A stretch of DNA of 64,000 nt, taken from NCBI GenBank assembly GCA_937868095.1, contig CALMLO010000027.1:1-64000 (forward strand), given 5' to 3'. The stretch's first letter is position 1. The number at the start of each line of letters is the position of its first letter. This document shows, in pieces, positions 26,342 through 34,662 of this stretch. Under the pieces are notes generated by a model. It saw only the letters and a list, made by a program, of their open reading frames with translations, was not told the origin of the DNA and did not search any database. A program made the position numbers and the translations under genes. This DNA is from an uncultured Phycisphaerales bacterium. GTDB taxonomy: Bacteria > Planctomycetota > Phycisphaerae > Sedimentisphaerales > Anaerohalosphaeraceae.

Positions 26342-26515
26342 ATGGCCAAACAAAATAATAATAATATGAATATGCCCGCTGTAAATGATGTTTATACAGC
26401 GATTCTTGCCTTGGCGTGGCTGACCGTTTTTGCGACAGCGATTTATGTTGCCTTGGTCTGCTGGAACTATTACGGCAATGAAATGTGGTCCTTCGCTGCG
26501 CAGGCCGTAAAATAA
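26342..26515 (+). CDS. 57-residue single-pass membrane microprotein
   Basis: A short frame, ATG 26342 to TAA 26513-26515, between the coiled-coil gene (15 bases before) and mreB (72 bases after). It codes MAKQNNNNMNMPAVNDVYTA, then a hydrophobic helix (about residues 17-42, AILALAWLTVFATAIYVALV) and a short amphipathic end with WSFAAQAVK. Sequence of this quality, with an Asn-rich cytoplasmic head and a clean transmembrane helix, is unlikely by chance in that gap. It is probably translated with the operon and may assist the MreBCD complex. Function is unknown. Confidence 0.65.
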   Translation: MAKQNNNNMNMPAVNDVYTAILALAWLTVFATAIYVALVCWNYYGNEMWSFAAQAVK

Positions 26516-26587
26516 GCCAGGATGGAAAGGCACAGAGATGGTCATCCGGCGGCAAGATGACGGTTATCGGATTTGAAGGGAGTCATC

Positions 26588-27634
26588 GTGTTCGAGTCGA
26601 TTGTGGGCTGGTTCAGCAAGGATATGGGCATAGACCTCGGGACCTGCAATACGCTGGTTTGTGTCCGCAACGAAGGAATCGTCCTCAACGAGCCGTCGGT
26701 CGTAGCGGTCCGCAAGGGAACCAATGTCGTTCTCAATAATGGGGAAGCTGTCGGTCTGGTAGCCAAAGAAATGCTCGGCAAAACCCCGGGCTCCATCAGT
26801 GCCATTCGTCCTCTCAAAGACGGCGTGATCAGCGATTTCGAGATTACCGAAGCGATGCTCAATTATTTTATCCGCAAGGTGCACGGACGGGGACGTCTGC
26901 TGAGCCCTCGGATAGTCATCTCCGTGCCCAGCGGCATTACGGCGGTGGAGCGTCGGGCGGTGATTGAAAGTGCGATGCGGGCGGGTGCCCGCAAAGTATT
27001 TTTGGTGGATGAGCCCATGGCTGCAGGCATCGGCGCAGGGCTGCCGATTACCGAACCGACGGCATCAATGGTGGTGGATATCGGCGGGGGGACCACGGAA
27101 GTGGCGATTCTGAGTCTGGCCGACATCAGCACCTGTGAATCCATCCGCATCGGCGGCGATGATTTTGATGAAGCCCTGATTAACCATCTCAAACGCACCT
27201 ACAATCTGCTGATCGGCGAGGCCCGAGCGGAACAAGTGAAGATTCAGATTGGTTCGGCTGCACCGTTGGAGCAGGAGATGACGATGGAGGTCGCCGGACG
27301 CGATACGATTTCGGGGCTGCCGCGGAAGATAGTCATTACCAGCGAGGAAATTCGCGAGGCCTTTCGGGAACCGATAGCCGGCATTATTGAAACGGTCATG
27401 CGGACGCTCGAACGGGCGGAGCCGGAACTGGCCGCCGACTTGATTGAAAACGGTGTTCACCTCTGCGGCGGCGGCTCCCTGCTGAGGGGAATGGATACGG
27501 TCCTTTCCAATGCGACGGGGCTTCGGGTCGTTCACGCCGAGGACCCCCTCACGTGTGTGGCCCGAGGCACCAGCGTCTATCTCGAAAATCTGGAAATTTG
27601 GAAAGACGTTCTCGATGAAGACGGCTACGGATAA
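26588..27634 (+). CDS. mreB: Rod-shape-determining actin homolog MreB
   Basis: A 348-residue actin-fold ATPase, normal length. Phosphate 1 motif MGIDLGTCNTLV near the start, phosphate 2 motif DIGGGTTEVA (about 161-170), and adenosine motif CGGGSLLRG (about 292-300) are present. The N-terminal FESIVGWF is the amphipathic membrane-binding helix. GTG 26588 with AAGGGAG at 26576-26582 is preferred to TTG 26573. It forms membrane filaments that guide lateral wall synthesis and is followed by mreC, mreD and the PBP2 gene. Planctomycetes were long thought to lack a wall; this operon supports a peptidoglycan cell. Confidence 0.96.
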   Translation: MFESIVGWFSKDMGIDLGTCNTLVCVRNEGIVLNEPSVVAVRKGTNVVLNNGEAVGLVAKEMLGKTPGSISAIRPLKDGVISDFEITEAMLNYFIRKVHGRGRLLSPRIVISVPSGITAVERRAVIESAMRAGARKVFLVDEPMAAGIGAGLPITEPTASMVVDIGGGTTEVAILSLADISTCESIRIGGDDFDEALINHLKRTYNLLIGEARAEQVKIQIGSAAPLEQEMTMEVAGRDTISGLPRKIVITSEEIREAFREPIAGIIETVMRTLERAEPELAADLIENGVHLCGGGSLLRGMDTVLSNATGLRVVHAEDPLTCVARGTSVYLENLEIWKDVLDEDGYG

Positions 27635-27684
27635 GATTCGCCCATCCTGAGCAGCGGGCTTTGCCGTTGACCGATGCGTATGAT

Positions 27685-28521
27685 ATGTCCATCAGAAAAA
27701 TTCACTTATCACCGGGGCTTTTGTTTGTAGCCCTGCTCTTGGCGGGGCTCATCCTGCTTTGGCTGCCTCAGCAATTGACCTGCCGTCTCAATTTTCTGTT
27801 TGTGCGCGTCTTTGAGCCGTTTTTGCGGCTGGGCCGGGTTGTGGAAGCCCAGCGCGTCCAGCAGATTGCCGGCGCAGGTGGACAGACCATTGATGCCGCC
27901 GAATATGAGCGGCTTTGGAAGGCCTATCAGAATCTGTCGGCCCAATATCAGACCCTGCATCAGGAGTATGAAACACTGGCACGTTTTCGCAAAGAGGTCC
28001 CGCTGCCGTGGGCCGGTCTGGTCCTGGCGGAGGTGTGTTCTTCTGTGCGGGGGGTGCGCCAGGAACTGATTATCAACAAAGGGGCCGACCATGGGCTGGC
28101 CGCCGGACAAATGGTCCTTTCGGAGAAGGGCGACTGCGTCCTCGGCGTCGTTCAGGAGGTTTCTTCCCGCCTCTCGCGGGTGCGTTTGCTGACGGATCCG
28201 TCGATGACGCTGGAGGTTCGGATACGCCGGCAGGGTGCGGAAAGGGAATATGCAGGCCGGATGCTCGGCGACGGGAAAAACGGCTGCCGCATTCCGCTTC
28301 TGCCGCGGGATTATGATATTCGCCAGGGGGATGTGGTCTATGCGGCACCGCAGCCGGGGATCCTGGAGGCGCCGCTGGTGGTGGGGCAGTGTGTTCAGGT
28401 TCAGCCGGATGAGGAACATCCGCTGCTGTGGGATATCACTGTTCGTCCTGCGGCGGATGCTTATACGCAGAAGGTTGTTGCGGTGATTGTGCCGCCGCTT
28501 TCATCTTTGGAAAAGAAGTAG
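27685..28521 (+). CDS. mreC: Rod-shape-determining protein MreC
   Basis: A 278-residue inner-membrane protein: short cytoplasmic tail, membrane segment (about 10-30), coiled coil (about 55-100), then the two-barrel periplasmic domain (about 110-275; NKGADHGLAAGQMVL and GVVQEVSSRLSRVRLLTD are typical). It links MreB filaments to PBP2 outside. ATG 27685 is chosen for the compact N-terminus; TTG 27661 is possible, and neither has a strong ribosome site. It is 50 bases after mreB and 9 bases before mreD. Confidence 0.92.
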   Translation: MSIRKIHLSPGLLFVALLLAGLILLWLPQQLTCRLNFLFVRVFEPFLRLGRVVEAQRVQQIAGAGGQTIDAAEYERLWKAYQNLSAQYQTLHQEYETLARFRKEVPLPWAGLVLAEVCSSVRGVRQELIINKGADHGLAAGQMVLSEKGDCVLGVVQEVSSRLSRVRLLTDPSMTLEVRIRRQGAEREYAGRMLGDGKNGCRIPLLPRDYDIRQGDVVYAAPQPGILEAPLVVGQCVQVQPDEEHPLLWDITVRPAADAYTQKVVAVIVPPLSSLEKK

Positions 28522-28530
28522 AGGCGATTG

Positions 28531-29058
28531 ATGCGATGGATTTTGTTCATTCTGCTGACGATGGCGGCCAGCGTGCTGGAGGCCGGCAACCTGCTGAACC
28601 TGATTGCTTTCGGGTACGGCCAGGTGCGCCCGAGCATTTTGCTGGTGCTGCTGGTTTTTTTTGCGTTGCGGACTGAACCCATGGAAGCGGTCGGCATTTC
28701 GTTTCTGCTTGGGTTTGCGGCGGATTTGGCCGGTCCGGTGATGGGGCCGAACACCGTTTGCTGGGGAGTGGCCGGCTCCCTGCTGGCTCAGATGCAGGGA
28801 CTTTTGAATGTTCGTCATTCCGTTTATCAGATTGCGGTTGTGCTGGCGGCGGCGCTGGTGCTGATGGGGGCATCCCACGGTCTGGCTGTTTTAAAAACGG
28901 AGCAGACCGGGACACTTCCGCTGCGGATTTTGCTTGGCCGGGCTTTCTATACAGCGGCCATTGTGCCGTTTTTATGGCCGCTGCTCGAACGGCTGCGGCC
29001 TCTCCTGAAAAAACCGCAGCCCGGACGCAGTTCCGGAATACGGCTAGGCCATGTATAA
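28531..29058 (+). CDS. mreD: Rod-shape-determining protein MreD
   Basis: A 175-residue protein with about five membrane helices and almost no soluble part; PSILLVLLVFFALR and LGFAADLAGPVMG are in the expected places. MreD is poorly conserved, so identity rests on size, topology and position between mreC and the PBP2 gene. ATG 28531 is preferred to TTG 28528. It overlaps the next gene by 8 bases. Confidence 0.85.
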   Translation: MRWILFILLTMAASVLEAGNLLNLIAFGYGQVRPSILLVLLVFFALRTEPMEAVGISFLLGFAADLAGPVMGPNTVCWGVAGSLLAQMQGLLNVRHSVYQIAVVLAAALVLMGASHGLAVLKTEQTGTLPLRILLGRAFYTAAIVPFLWPLLERLRPLLKKPQPGRSSGIRLGHV

Positions 29059-31186
29059 AGTAAGATTAAGCATCTTAAGCATCTTGTTCACCGTTGCCGC
29101 ACTGGTTTGTCTGGCTCGGCTGGTCTTTCTCCAGGTTTTTCATTGCGAGGAATATCGGCAGGCCATTGCCGACAAGCAGATTTTGGAGCCCCAGCCGCTG
29201 CCGACCATCCGCGGCAATATTCTGGATCGAAAAGGGACGGTGCTGGCTAAGGATGTGCCGGATTTTTACGGCTATATCAACTATCGTCTGACCCGCCTGC
29301 TTGATGACCGTTTTTGGGAAGGACAGATGCAGCGGCAGGGGCTTGAAGAGGGGCAATCGCCGCGGCTTCTTCGTTATGAGATTCAGTCTCGCTATGCTGA
29401 GGATTTCAACCGTCTCAATCGCATTCTTACCTTTGCGGAGCGGATTGGCAATTCCAGACAGGAACTCCTCGAAACCATCAGCCGAATCAACGACCGGATT
29501 TGGGAGATGGGCTGTTATGTTTACTGGAGACGGATTCATCCGGACGGCTCGCTGGAGGAGTACCGTTTGCAGAAAGAAACAATCGAGCCGGCCGATGTCA
29601 TCGGCTTGCGTCTGGCAGAGATGCAGCAGGCCTATCCGGTTTTTGAAATTGCAGCGGAGCATCTGGTCGAAGCCCAGGCGGAACTGAGCGGCCTTCGGGA
29701 TGCTGAGATTCGCACGCAGGGCAAGCGGTTTTACCCGCGGCGGACGGCGGCCTGCCAGATTATCGGCTGGGTCGGCCTGGTGCAGGAGGAAGAAAAGGCC
29801 TTGTTCAGCCAGGATGAGTACCTGCGCTATCTGGAAGGCGAACTGATCGGCAAGGCCGGAATTGAGCGGATGTGCGAACCCTTTCTCCGAGGCCGCCGCG
29901 GAGAGGTGATTTACGACAAGGATGGTCATCTGCTGGAACGCAAAGAGCCGCAATATGGTCAGCCGGTTCAGCTGACGCTGGACATCGACCTGCAGGAGCA
30001 GATTGAGAAATATCTTCAGCAGCCCGACCTGCCGCCGGAAATGGTGTCCGTCGTCAGACGCAGGGCCTCGGCGGTTGTGCTGGAGCCGGCAACCGGCGAT
30101 ATTCTGGCGATGGTTTCTTCGCCCCAGTATGATTTGAATACCCTTCGCCAGCAGGCAGGAAAACTTCTGACCGATCCAAATACTCCGCTTCGGCATAAGG
30201 CACTGGAAGTCAACTATCCGCCCGGCTCCACGATTAAGCCGCTGATTCTGCTGATGGGACTGGAAGAAAAGAAAGTTACGCCGAACGAAATCATCTCCTG
30301 TCCGCCTCATTCGCCGCCTCCGGGCTGGCCGAGCTGCCTGGCCCAGACGCGTTTTTCCCAAATGGGACACGACTGGCGGTGGGCCGATGAGGGCGGCAAT
30401 ATTGCCCGCAATGCCCTGCGGGGCAGCTGCAATGTTTATTTTTCAAGACTGGCAGACCGGCTGGACAGCGGGGCCCTTCAGCGCTGGCTGTTTGAACTGG
30501 GCTTCGGACGGCGCATCCTGCTGCCGGTGGAGATGACGGACCGTCTGACGGGGGAGAGAATTGTCTCCTGGGGGGCGCTGCCGCAGGCCTACGGCAGCAT
30601 CGAATATGGGATTCAGCCAAGGCCTTATACCAATCCGGAACAGATACGGCCGATTCCGCCGAACCGCCAGTCTGAAAAGCGATTCTGGGGAATTGGGCAG
30701 GGCAATCTTCGGGTTACGGTTTTGCAGGCGGCCAACGCCTTGGCGGCCGTCGTTCGCGGCGGGATTTATAAGCCGCCCCGTTTGATTTACCTGGATGAGG
30801 ATCCGTTTAACCAGAAGCAGCAGAAAATCCTGCCGGTTTCTCCCAAAACCCTTTCGGTCGTTCGGGAGGGAATGCATGCAGCCGTATATGAAGATGGCGG
30901 AACGGCCTATTCCACATTCAGGGATTGTCCGCTGCGGAAGGAGTTGAAAATCTACGGCAAAACCGGCTCTACAGAAAATCCGGATATGGCCTGGTTTGAA
31001 TGCTTTGCCGAAGATTCGGCCGACCGCAGTGTGGTGATTGTGGTGGCTGTGCCGGGAGGGCTTTCCGGTGCCGGCTATGCGGCGCCGATCGGCAGGCAGA
31101 TTCTTCAATTCTGTCACGAGGCGGGCTATATCGGTATCAAACCGAAGCCCCAAACGTTAGATAAACCTGCTTTGAAGACCAATTGA
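29051..31186 (+). CDS. mrdA: Penicillin-binding protein 2, elongation transpeptidase
   Basis: A 711-residue class B penicillin-binding protein. One N-terminal membrane segment (about 8-28) and the RGNILDRKG box (54-62) precede the dimerisation domain. The transpeptidase domain has Ser393 in STIK (SxxK), Ser459-Cys-Asn461 (SxN) and Lys637-Thr-Gly (KTG). It cross-links lateral-wall peptidoglycan with RodA. There is an insertion of about 60 residues at 85-150 relative to short PBP2 proteins. It overlaps mreD by 8 bases; rodA is not in the window. Confidence 0.93.
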   Translation: MYKVRLSILSILFTVAALVCLARLVFLQVFHCEEYRQAIADKQILEPQPLPTIRGNILDRKGTVLAKDVPDFYGYINYRLTRLLDDRFWEGQMQRQGLEEGQSPRLLRYEIQSRYAEDFNRLNRILTFAERIGNSRQELLETISRINDRIWEMGCYVYWRRIHPDGSLEEYRLQKETIEPADVIGLRLAEMQQAYPVFEIAAEHLVEAQAELSGLRDAEIRTQGKRFYPRRTAACQIIGWVGLVQEEEKALFSQDEYLRYLEGELIGKAGIERMCEPFLRGRRGEVIYDKDGHLLERKEPQYGQPVQLTLDIDLQEQIEKYLQQPDLPPEMVSVVRRRASAVVLEPATGDILAMVSSPQYDLNTLRQQAGKLLTDPNTPLRHKALEVNYPPGSTIKPLILLMGLEEKKVTPNEIISCPPHSPPPGWPSCLAQTRFSQMGHDWRWADEGGNIARNALRGSCNVYFSRLADRLDSGALQRWLFELGFGRRILLPVEMTDRLTGERIVSWGALPQAYGSIEYGIQPRPYTNPEQIRPIPPNRQSEKRFWGIGQGNLRVTVLQAANALAAVVRGGIYKPPRLIYLDEDPFNQKQQKILPVSPKTLSVVREGMHAAVYEDGGTAYSTFRDCPLRKELKIYGKTGSTENPDMAWFECFAEDSADRSVVIVVAVPGGLSGAGYAAPIGRQILQFCHEAGYIGIKPKPQTLDKPALKTN

Positions 31187-31201
31187 AAGGGATGCAGCGG
31201 A

Positions 31202-32221
31202 ATGGCTCATACAGCAAGGGTGTTTTTGTTTTTGGCGGCAGCAGGGGTTGGGCTGTTCAGCGGAAGCGGCTGCGGATTGGACGGCGGACCGCGTCCCCGC
31301 TGGGGGTTTACACCCAAACAATATCACGGTGACCCCAATGACCTTGGCACTCATTCCTACGGCTATGGGAGACAGGAAGGATACGGGATTTTGTACACCC
31401 TGCAAGGCGGCAACATTGACCTGGACCATCTGCGGGGAACAGCGGATTTGACCCGCTATACCTATGTAAAGGCCTATACTGCCATCGTAAAAGGGAAAAG
31501 CAGCTTTCGTGTAGGGCCGGCTTTTGAACTGACCACCAATGTTGTTCGTCTGGAGTATCCGGAGGGCTGGGACCAGCGTCCCGCCGCTGAAAAAGAAAAA
31601 ATCGCTCACGAGGCCGCTTTAATCATCGCTCCGGCTGTTGCCTATCATTCTTCTGTTTGGCACGAGATGCTCACCTGGCAGGGGCTTCATTTTGCGCTGA
31701 TTGAGCCGGAGCACGAGTCAGCCTTTTCGTGGGAGGATTTGTATTCGAACGCCCTCGGTGCGCATCTGGCGATCAAGGCAATCCAGAAGGGAGCGATACC
31801 GGTTCAGGATTATAATCAGGCCATGACGGAACTGATACAGCAGACGCTGACGGAGTTGGGGGTGGTTTCCCGCCAGCGGTCCCTGGAAATTCTCGAGAGC
31901 GTGCGGGGGACATGGTTCACTTCAAACAAGCTTCTGCGCCGCCACATGGAGGTCGGCTTTGAAACAGGGCAGATCATTCCCTGTCTGATTCCCGGCCAGA
32001 CAGACCAGCCGCCCGTCTGCCTGCCCTGGCCGAATCTGGATGGACTGGACAAATACGGAATCAAGGTTGTTTATACTATTCAATCTTCTTATCTGGAAGC
32101 AGGGGCCTTAAAACGGCGGGCGGACATTCAGGGCAAGGTCGAACCCTTCAAACACTATCCGCTTATTATGGAAAAAATCAAGCAGGAGGCGGTCGAGAAA
32201 TACCATTACCTCCTCCAGTAG
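31202..32221 (+). CDS. DUF4056-type lipoprotein
   Basis: A 339-residue exported protein with a lipobox ending SGSGCG (Cys about 24). GYGILYTLQGGNIDLDHLRG (about 59-78) resembles the opening of the DUF4056 family, whose members are envelope proteins of unknown function. Conserved His and Glu residues (SSVWHEMLTWQG, PEHESAFSWEDLYSN) look like a possible active or metal site. It is 15 bases after the PBP2 gene, at the end of the mre operon, so a wall-related role is possible. The family call is from memory of the motif. Confidence 0.62.
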   Translation: MAHTARVFLFLAAAGVGLFSGSGCGLDGGPRPRWGFTPKQYHGDPNDLGTHSYGYGRQEGYGILYTLQGGNIDLDHLRGTADLTRYTYVKAYTAIVKGKSSFRVGPAFELTTNVVRLEYPEGWDQRPAAEKEKIAHEAALIIAPAVAYHSSVWHEMLTWQGLHFALIEPEHESAFSWEDLYSNALGAHLAIKAIQKGAIPVQDYNQAMTELIQQTLTELGVVSRQRSLEILESVRGTWFTSNKLLRRHMEVGFETGQIIPCLIPGQTDQPPVCLPWPNLDGLDKYGIKVVYTIQSSYLEAGALKRRADIQGKVEPFKHYPLIMEKIKQEAVEKYHYLLQ

Positions 32222-32239
32222 GGCGGTCGTTCAGAAAAT

Positions 32240-32584
32240 CTATCCCAGACGAAAAACAGATTCATCAATCGTCTCCCCGCAGTAAAGACAGACAGCATGC
32301 CGGCCGGAGACGCGCCGATGGCATTTCGGGCATTCGCGTACTTTGGGCTGATTTTGACCGTCGAGAACGCCGTCTCTCATATCTATTTCGTAAAGTTTTT
32401 TATAAAGGTCTTCTTCCGTCAGATTGGTTTTCTCTCGAAGCAGCTCCCAAAGGGCCTCGCAAATCATCAAGGTCTTGGCCACATTCATCTCCAGCCGCTG
32501 CACATAGCCGGTAAGCTGCGAGGAGTCGGCCTTCCATGGGGTGCCCAAATTTCCCTTTGTAAATCCGGTTACATGAAAAAGCAT
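32240..32584 (-). CDS. Small zinc-ribbon protein
   Basis: A 114-residue cytoplasmic protein. The C-terminal part has two CxxC pairs, CPKC (about 87-90) and CLYC (about 101-104), forming a rubredoxin-like zinc ribbon. The N-terminal 80 residues are helical and charged. AAAGGAAA lies about 8 bases before the start on the complement. It is convergent with the DUF4056 gene, 18 bases apart. Zinc ribbons of this kind bind protein or nucleic acid; nothing more specific can be said. Confidence 0.7.
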   Translation of the reverse strand: MLFHVTGFTKGNLGTPWKADSSQLTGYVQRLEMNVAKTLMICEALWELLREKTNLTEEDLYKKLYEIDMRDGVLDGQNQPKVRECPKCHRRVSGRHAVCLYCGETIDESVFRLG

Positions 32585-32905
32585 GCCATTTTCCTTTCAT
32601 TGGTTTGATTGGGGTTGGCGGCGGTTTTTTTGCGGATTTCCAATAATTGTCGACTCTGCCAATGGCGGATTGCCGACAGCGGCAAGCGGCGAGATTTTTT
32701 GCTGCTGCAAGACAAAAACCGCCGATGAACATTTTGATGGCATTCGCGTTGGATTCATAAGTTCGGTTTTTGCAAGTTCTCTCCAGTAAGATGATAGGAT
32801 GATACTTTTCAAAGGCAAGGAAAAAGCCGGCTGCTTCTTGTATAGAGAAGCCGAATAAGATATGCTTGTTTGCCGAGGAAAGTACCTCTTGTCAGGGATG
32901 TGATT
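32585..32905. other. Divergent intergenic region, about 320 bases
   Basis: Lies between the zinc-ribbon gene (minus) and the radical-SAM gene (plus). It has T-rich tracts and CGGC-rich segments (CCAATGGCGGATTGCCG region near 32657-32674). Frames on both strands here lack ribosome sites and family features. No promoter good enough to report was found. Confidence 0.5.
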
Positions 32906-34045
32906 ATGACGGCGGTGATTACAAAGCCGGATACATTGGAAAAACTCCGGATTTTGTCCAGTGATGCCCAGTACGATTTGGCCTGTGCGTGCGGTACCAC
33001 ACGACCCGAAGAACACCGCAAACGCGGCGCCGGCGGCCGATGGATTTATCCGGTAACCCTGCCCAACGGCGGCACCAGTGTCCTGTTTAAGACCCTTTTG
33101 TCCAATGTCTGCTCCAACGACTGCAAGTATTGTCCGCTCCGCCGTCAGCAGGATGTGCGGCGCTGTACGCTTACTGTGGAGGAAACCTGTCGGGTTTTTC
33201 TGGACTATTACAGGAAAAGGGAAGTCTTTGGACTTTTTTTAAGCAGCGGCGTCATCGGTACGCCGGAACGAACGATGGACCTGCTGAATGGAATCGCGGA
33301 AACCCTCAGAAAAAAATATCAATTCCGCGGCTACATCCACCTGAAAATCATTCCGGGTGCCAGTGCGGCGGCCATTGAAAAGGCCGTTTCGCTGGCTACG
33401 GCCGTCTCGATTAACATCGAAACCCCTGGGGCGGAATATCTTTCCAAACTCTCCCGACAGAAGGATTTTCTGAAGGATATAGTAGAACCCCTCAAACTCA
33501 TCAGCCGACTTACGGCCAAGGGCAGCCGTTTTGCAAGAGTCAAGCAGACAACGCAATTTATCGTGGGGGCTGCGGATGAACCGGATAACAAGATTGTCCG
33601 GTATATGGCCGGCTTGTATGAACGTCTTCATCTTCACCGGGTCTATTTCAGTGCCTATCAGTATGGGCTGGGAGCGGCCGATTTGCCCGCCGAACAGAAA
33701 TGGAGCGAACCTGCGGAAACGCTTTTGCGGGAGCATCGGCTTTATCAGGTGGATTTTTTGATGCGGAAATATGGATTTAATGAGTCTGATATTGAGTTCG
33801 GACCGGATGGACGCCTCCCCCTCGATAAGGACCCCAAAGAATTATGGGCGAGAAGCCATCCCGAATTTTTCCCTGTTCCTATTAATCGGGCTTCCCGGGA
33901 AGAACTGCTGAGGGTGCCGGGGTTGGGGCCGATTACCGTAAACCGGATATTGGAACACCGGAAAATCTGCAATTTAAAACGAATAGAAGATATAGGAAAG
34001 TCAACAAAACTCCTCCAGAAAGCGTCTGCATACATCTGTTTTTAA
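32906..34045 (+). CDS. Radical-SAM DNA modification/repair-type protein with helix-hairpin-helix
   Basis: A 379-residue protein. The radical-SAM cluster is Cys69-X3-Cys73-X2-Cys76 (CSNDCKYC). The C-terminal part (about 320-375; LRVPGLGPITVNRIL) is a helix-hairpin-helix DNA-binding motif. The whole layout matches the TIGR03916 family, described as a putative DNA repair radical-SAM protein usually next to a uracil-DNA glycosylase-like partner. No such partner is adjacent here. ATG 32906 with AGGGA upstream is preferred to the longer TTG 32870. The chemistry it carries out is unknown. Confidence 0.83.
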   Translation: MTAVITKPDTLEKLRILSSDAQYDLACACGTTRPEEHRKRGAGGRWIYPVTLPNGGTSVLFKTLLSNVCSNDCKYCPLRRQQDVRRCTLTVEETCRVFLDYYRKREVFGLFLSSGVIGTPERTMDLLNGIAETLRKKYQFRGYIHLKIIPGASAAAIEKAVSLATAVSINIETPGAEYLSKLSRQKDFLKDIVEPLKLISRLTAKGSRFARVKQTTQFIVGAADEPDNKIVRYMAGLYERLHLHRVYFSAYQYGLGAADLPAEQKWSEPAETLLREHRLYQVDFLMRKYGFNESDIEFGPDGRLPLDKDPKELWARSHPEFFPVPINRASREELLRVPGLGPITVNRILEHRKICNLKRIEDIGKSTKLLQKASAYICF

Positions 34046-34265
34046 GTCTTTTATATACAAGGCCTTAATGTTTTTCAATTATTCCTGTCTTAAACCTTCC
34101 TTTTCTGGTTTTTGAAAATTTGTCCCCAGAAGGTGTTTTTCTGCGAAGTCATCATGCAGGATTTTTTGGAGTTGGCCTTTGTCTTGCGGCGGGTGGAATT
34201 TGTGCAAACAAGACATTCTTTCCTTTGTTTAACTTTGGGAATCTCTCAAAAACGAACAAAATCAC
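34046..34265. other. AT-rich gap upstream of the rpsU promoter
   Basis: The gap 34046-34362 has no gene. Apart from the promoter listed at 34266, only T-rich tracts are seen; no clear terminator for the radical-SAM gene. Confidence 0.5.
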
Positions 34266-34293
34266 TTGCAAAAATAAGCGATAAAAATAAAAT
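34266..34293 (+). promoter_or_regulatory. Promoter of rpsU
   Basis: TTGCAA (34266-34271) and TAAAAT (34288-34293) are 16 bases apart in AT-rich DNA, about 70 bases before the S21 gene. AGGAAGG at about 34346-34352 is the ribosome site. Confidence 0.65.
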
Positions 34294-34362
34294 AGAACGT
34301 TCGCTGTTAAGAATGGAACAGGAATAGACTTTGATTGAATTGAAAGGAAGGTTCGTCTTTTT

Positions 34363-34557
34363 ATGATTAAAGTGAAGTCAAGAGCAGGGGAAAGTGTCCA
34401 GCAAATGGTCAAGCGGTTCAAAAAGATGTGCGAGAAAGAGGGGCTGATTCGCGATATTAAGCGAAACAGCTACTACGAGAAGCCCTCTGAACGCAATCGC
34501 CGCAAACGCCGCAAATCACAGCGGATGGCTCGTTTGTTCAGCTCGACGAATCTTTAA
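34363..34557 (+). CDS. rpsU: Small-subunit ribosomal protein bS21
   Basis: A 64-residue very basic protein. The N-terminus MIKVKSRAGESVQQMVKRFK and the end region RRKRRKSQR are typical of bS21, which binds near the 3' end of 16S rRNA and aids initiation. It is a single-gene unit with its own promoter (34266) and a strong terminator (34584). Confidence 0.95.
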   Translation: MIKVKSRAGESVQQMVKRFKKMCEKEGLIRDIKRNSYYEKPSERNRRKRRKSQRMARLFSSTNL

Positions 34558-34583
34558 TCGTTTCTGCATAGTCAACCGAGTTC

Positions 34584-34624
34584 AGCCGGACAAGCGTTCA
34601 CAGGGACTCTTGTCCGGCTTTTTT
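34584..34624 (+). terminator. Strong intrinsic terminator after rpsU
   Basis: AGCCGGACAAG (34584-34594) pairs over 11 bp with 34609-34619, loop of 14 bases, followed by six T residues (34619-34624). It lies 27 bases after the rpsU stop. Confidence 0.9.
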
Positions 34625-34662
34625 GCGCTGAAGAAGTGTGAGAATCAGGGTAAGTTTTTCCA

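Noticed and set aside
32585-33021. Minus-strand frames upstream of the zinc-ribbon gene
   Set aside because: They overlap the start of the radical-SAM gene and lack ribosome sites and recognisable features.
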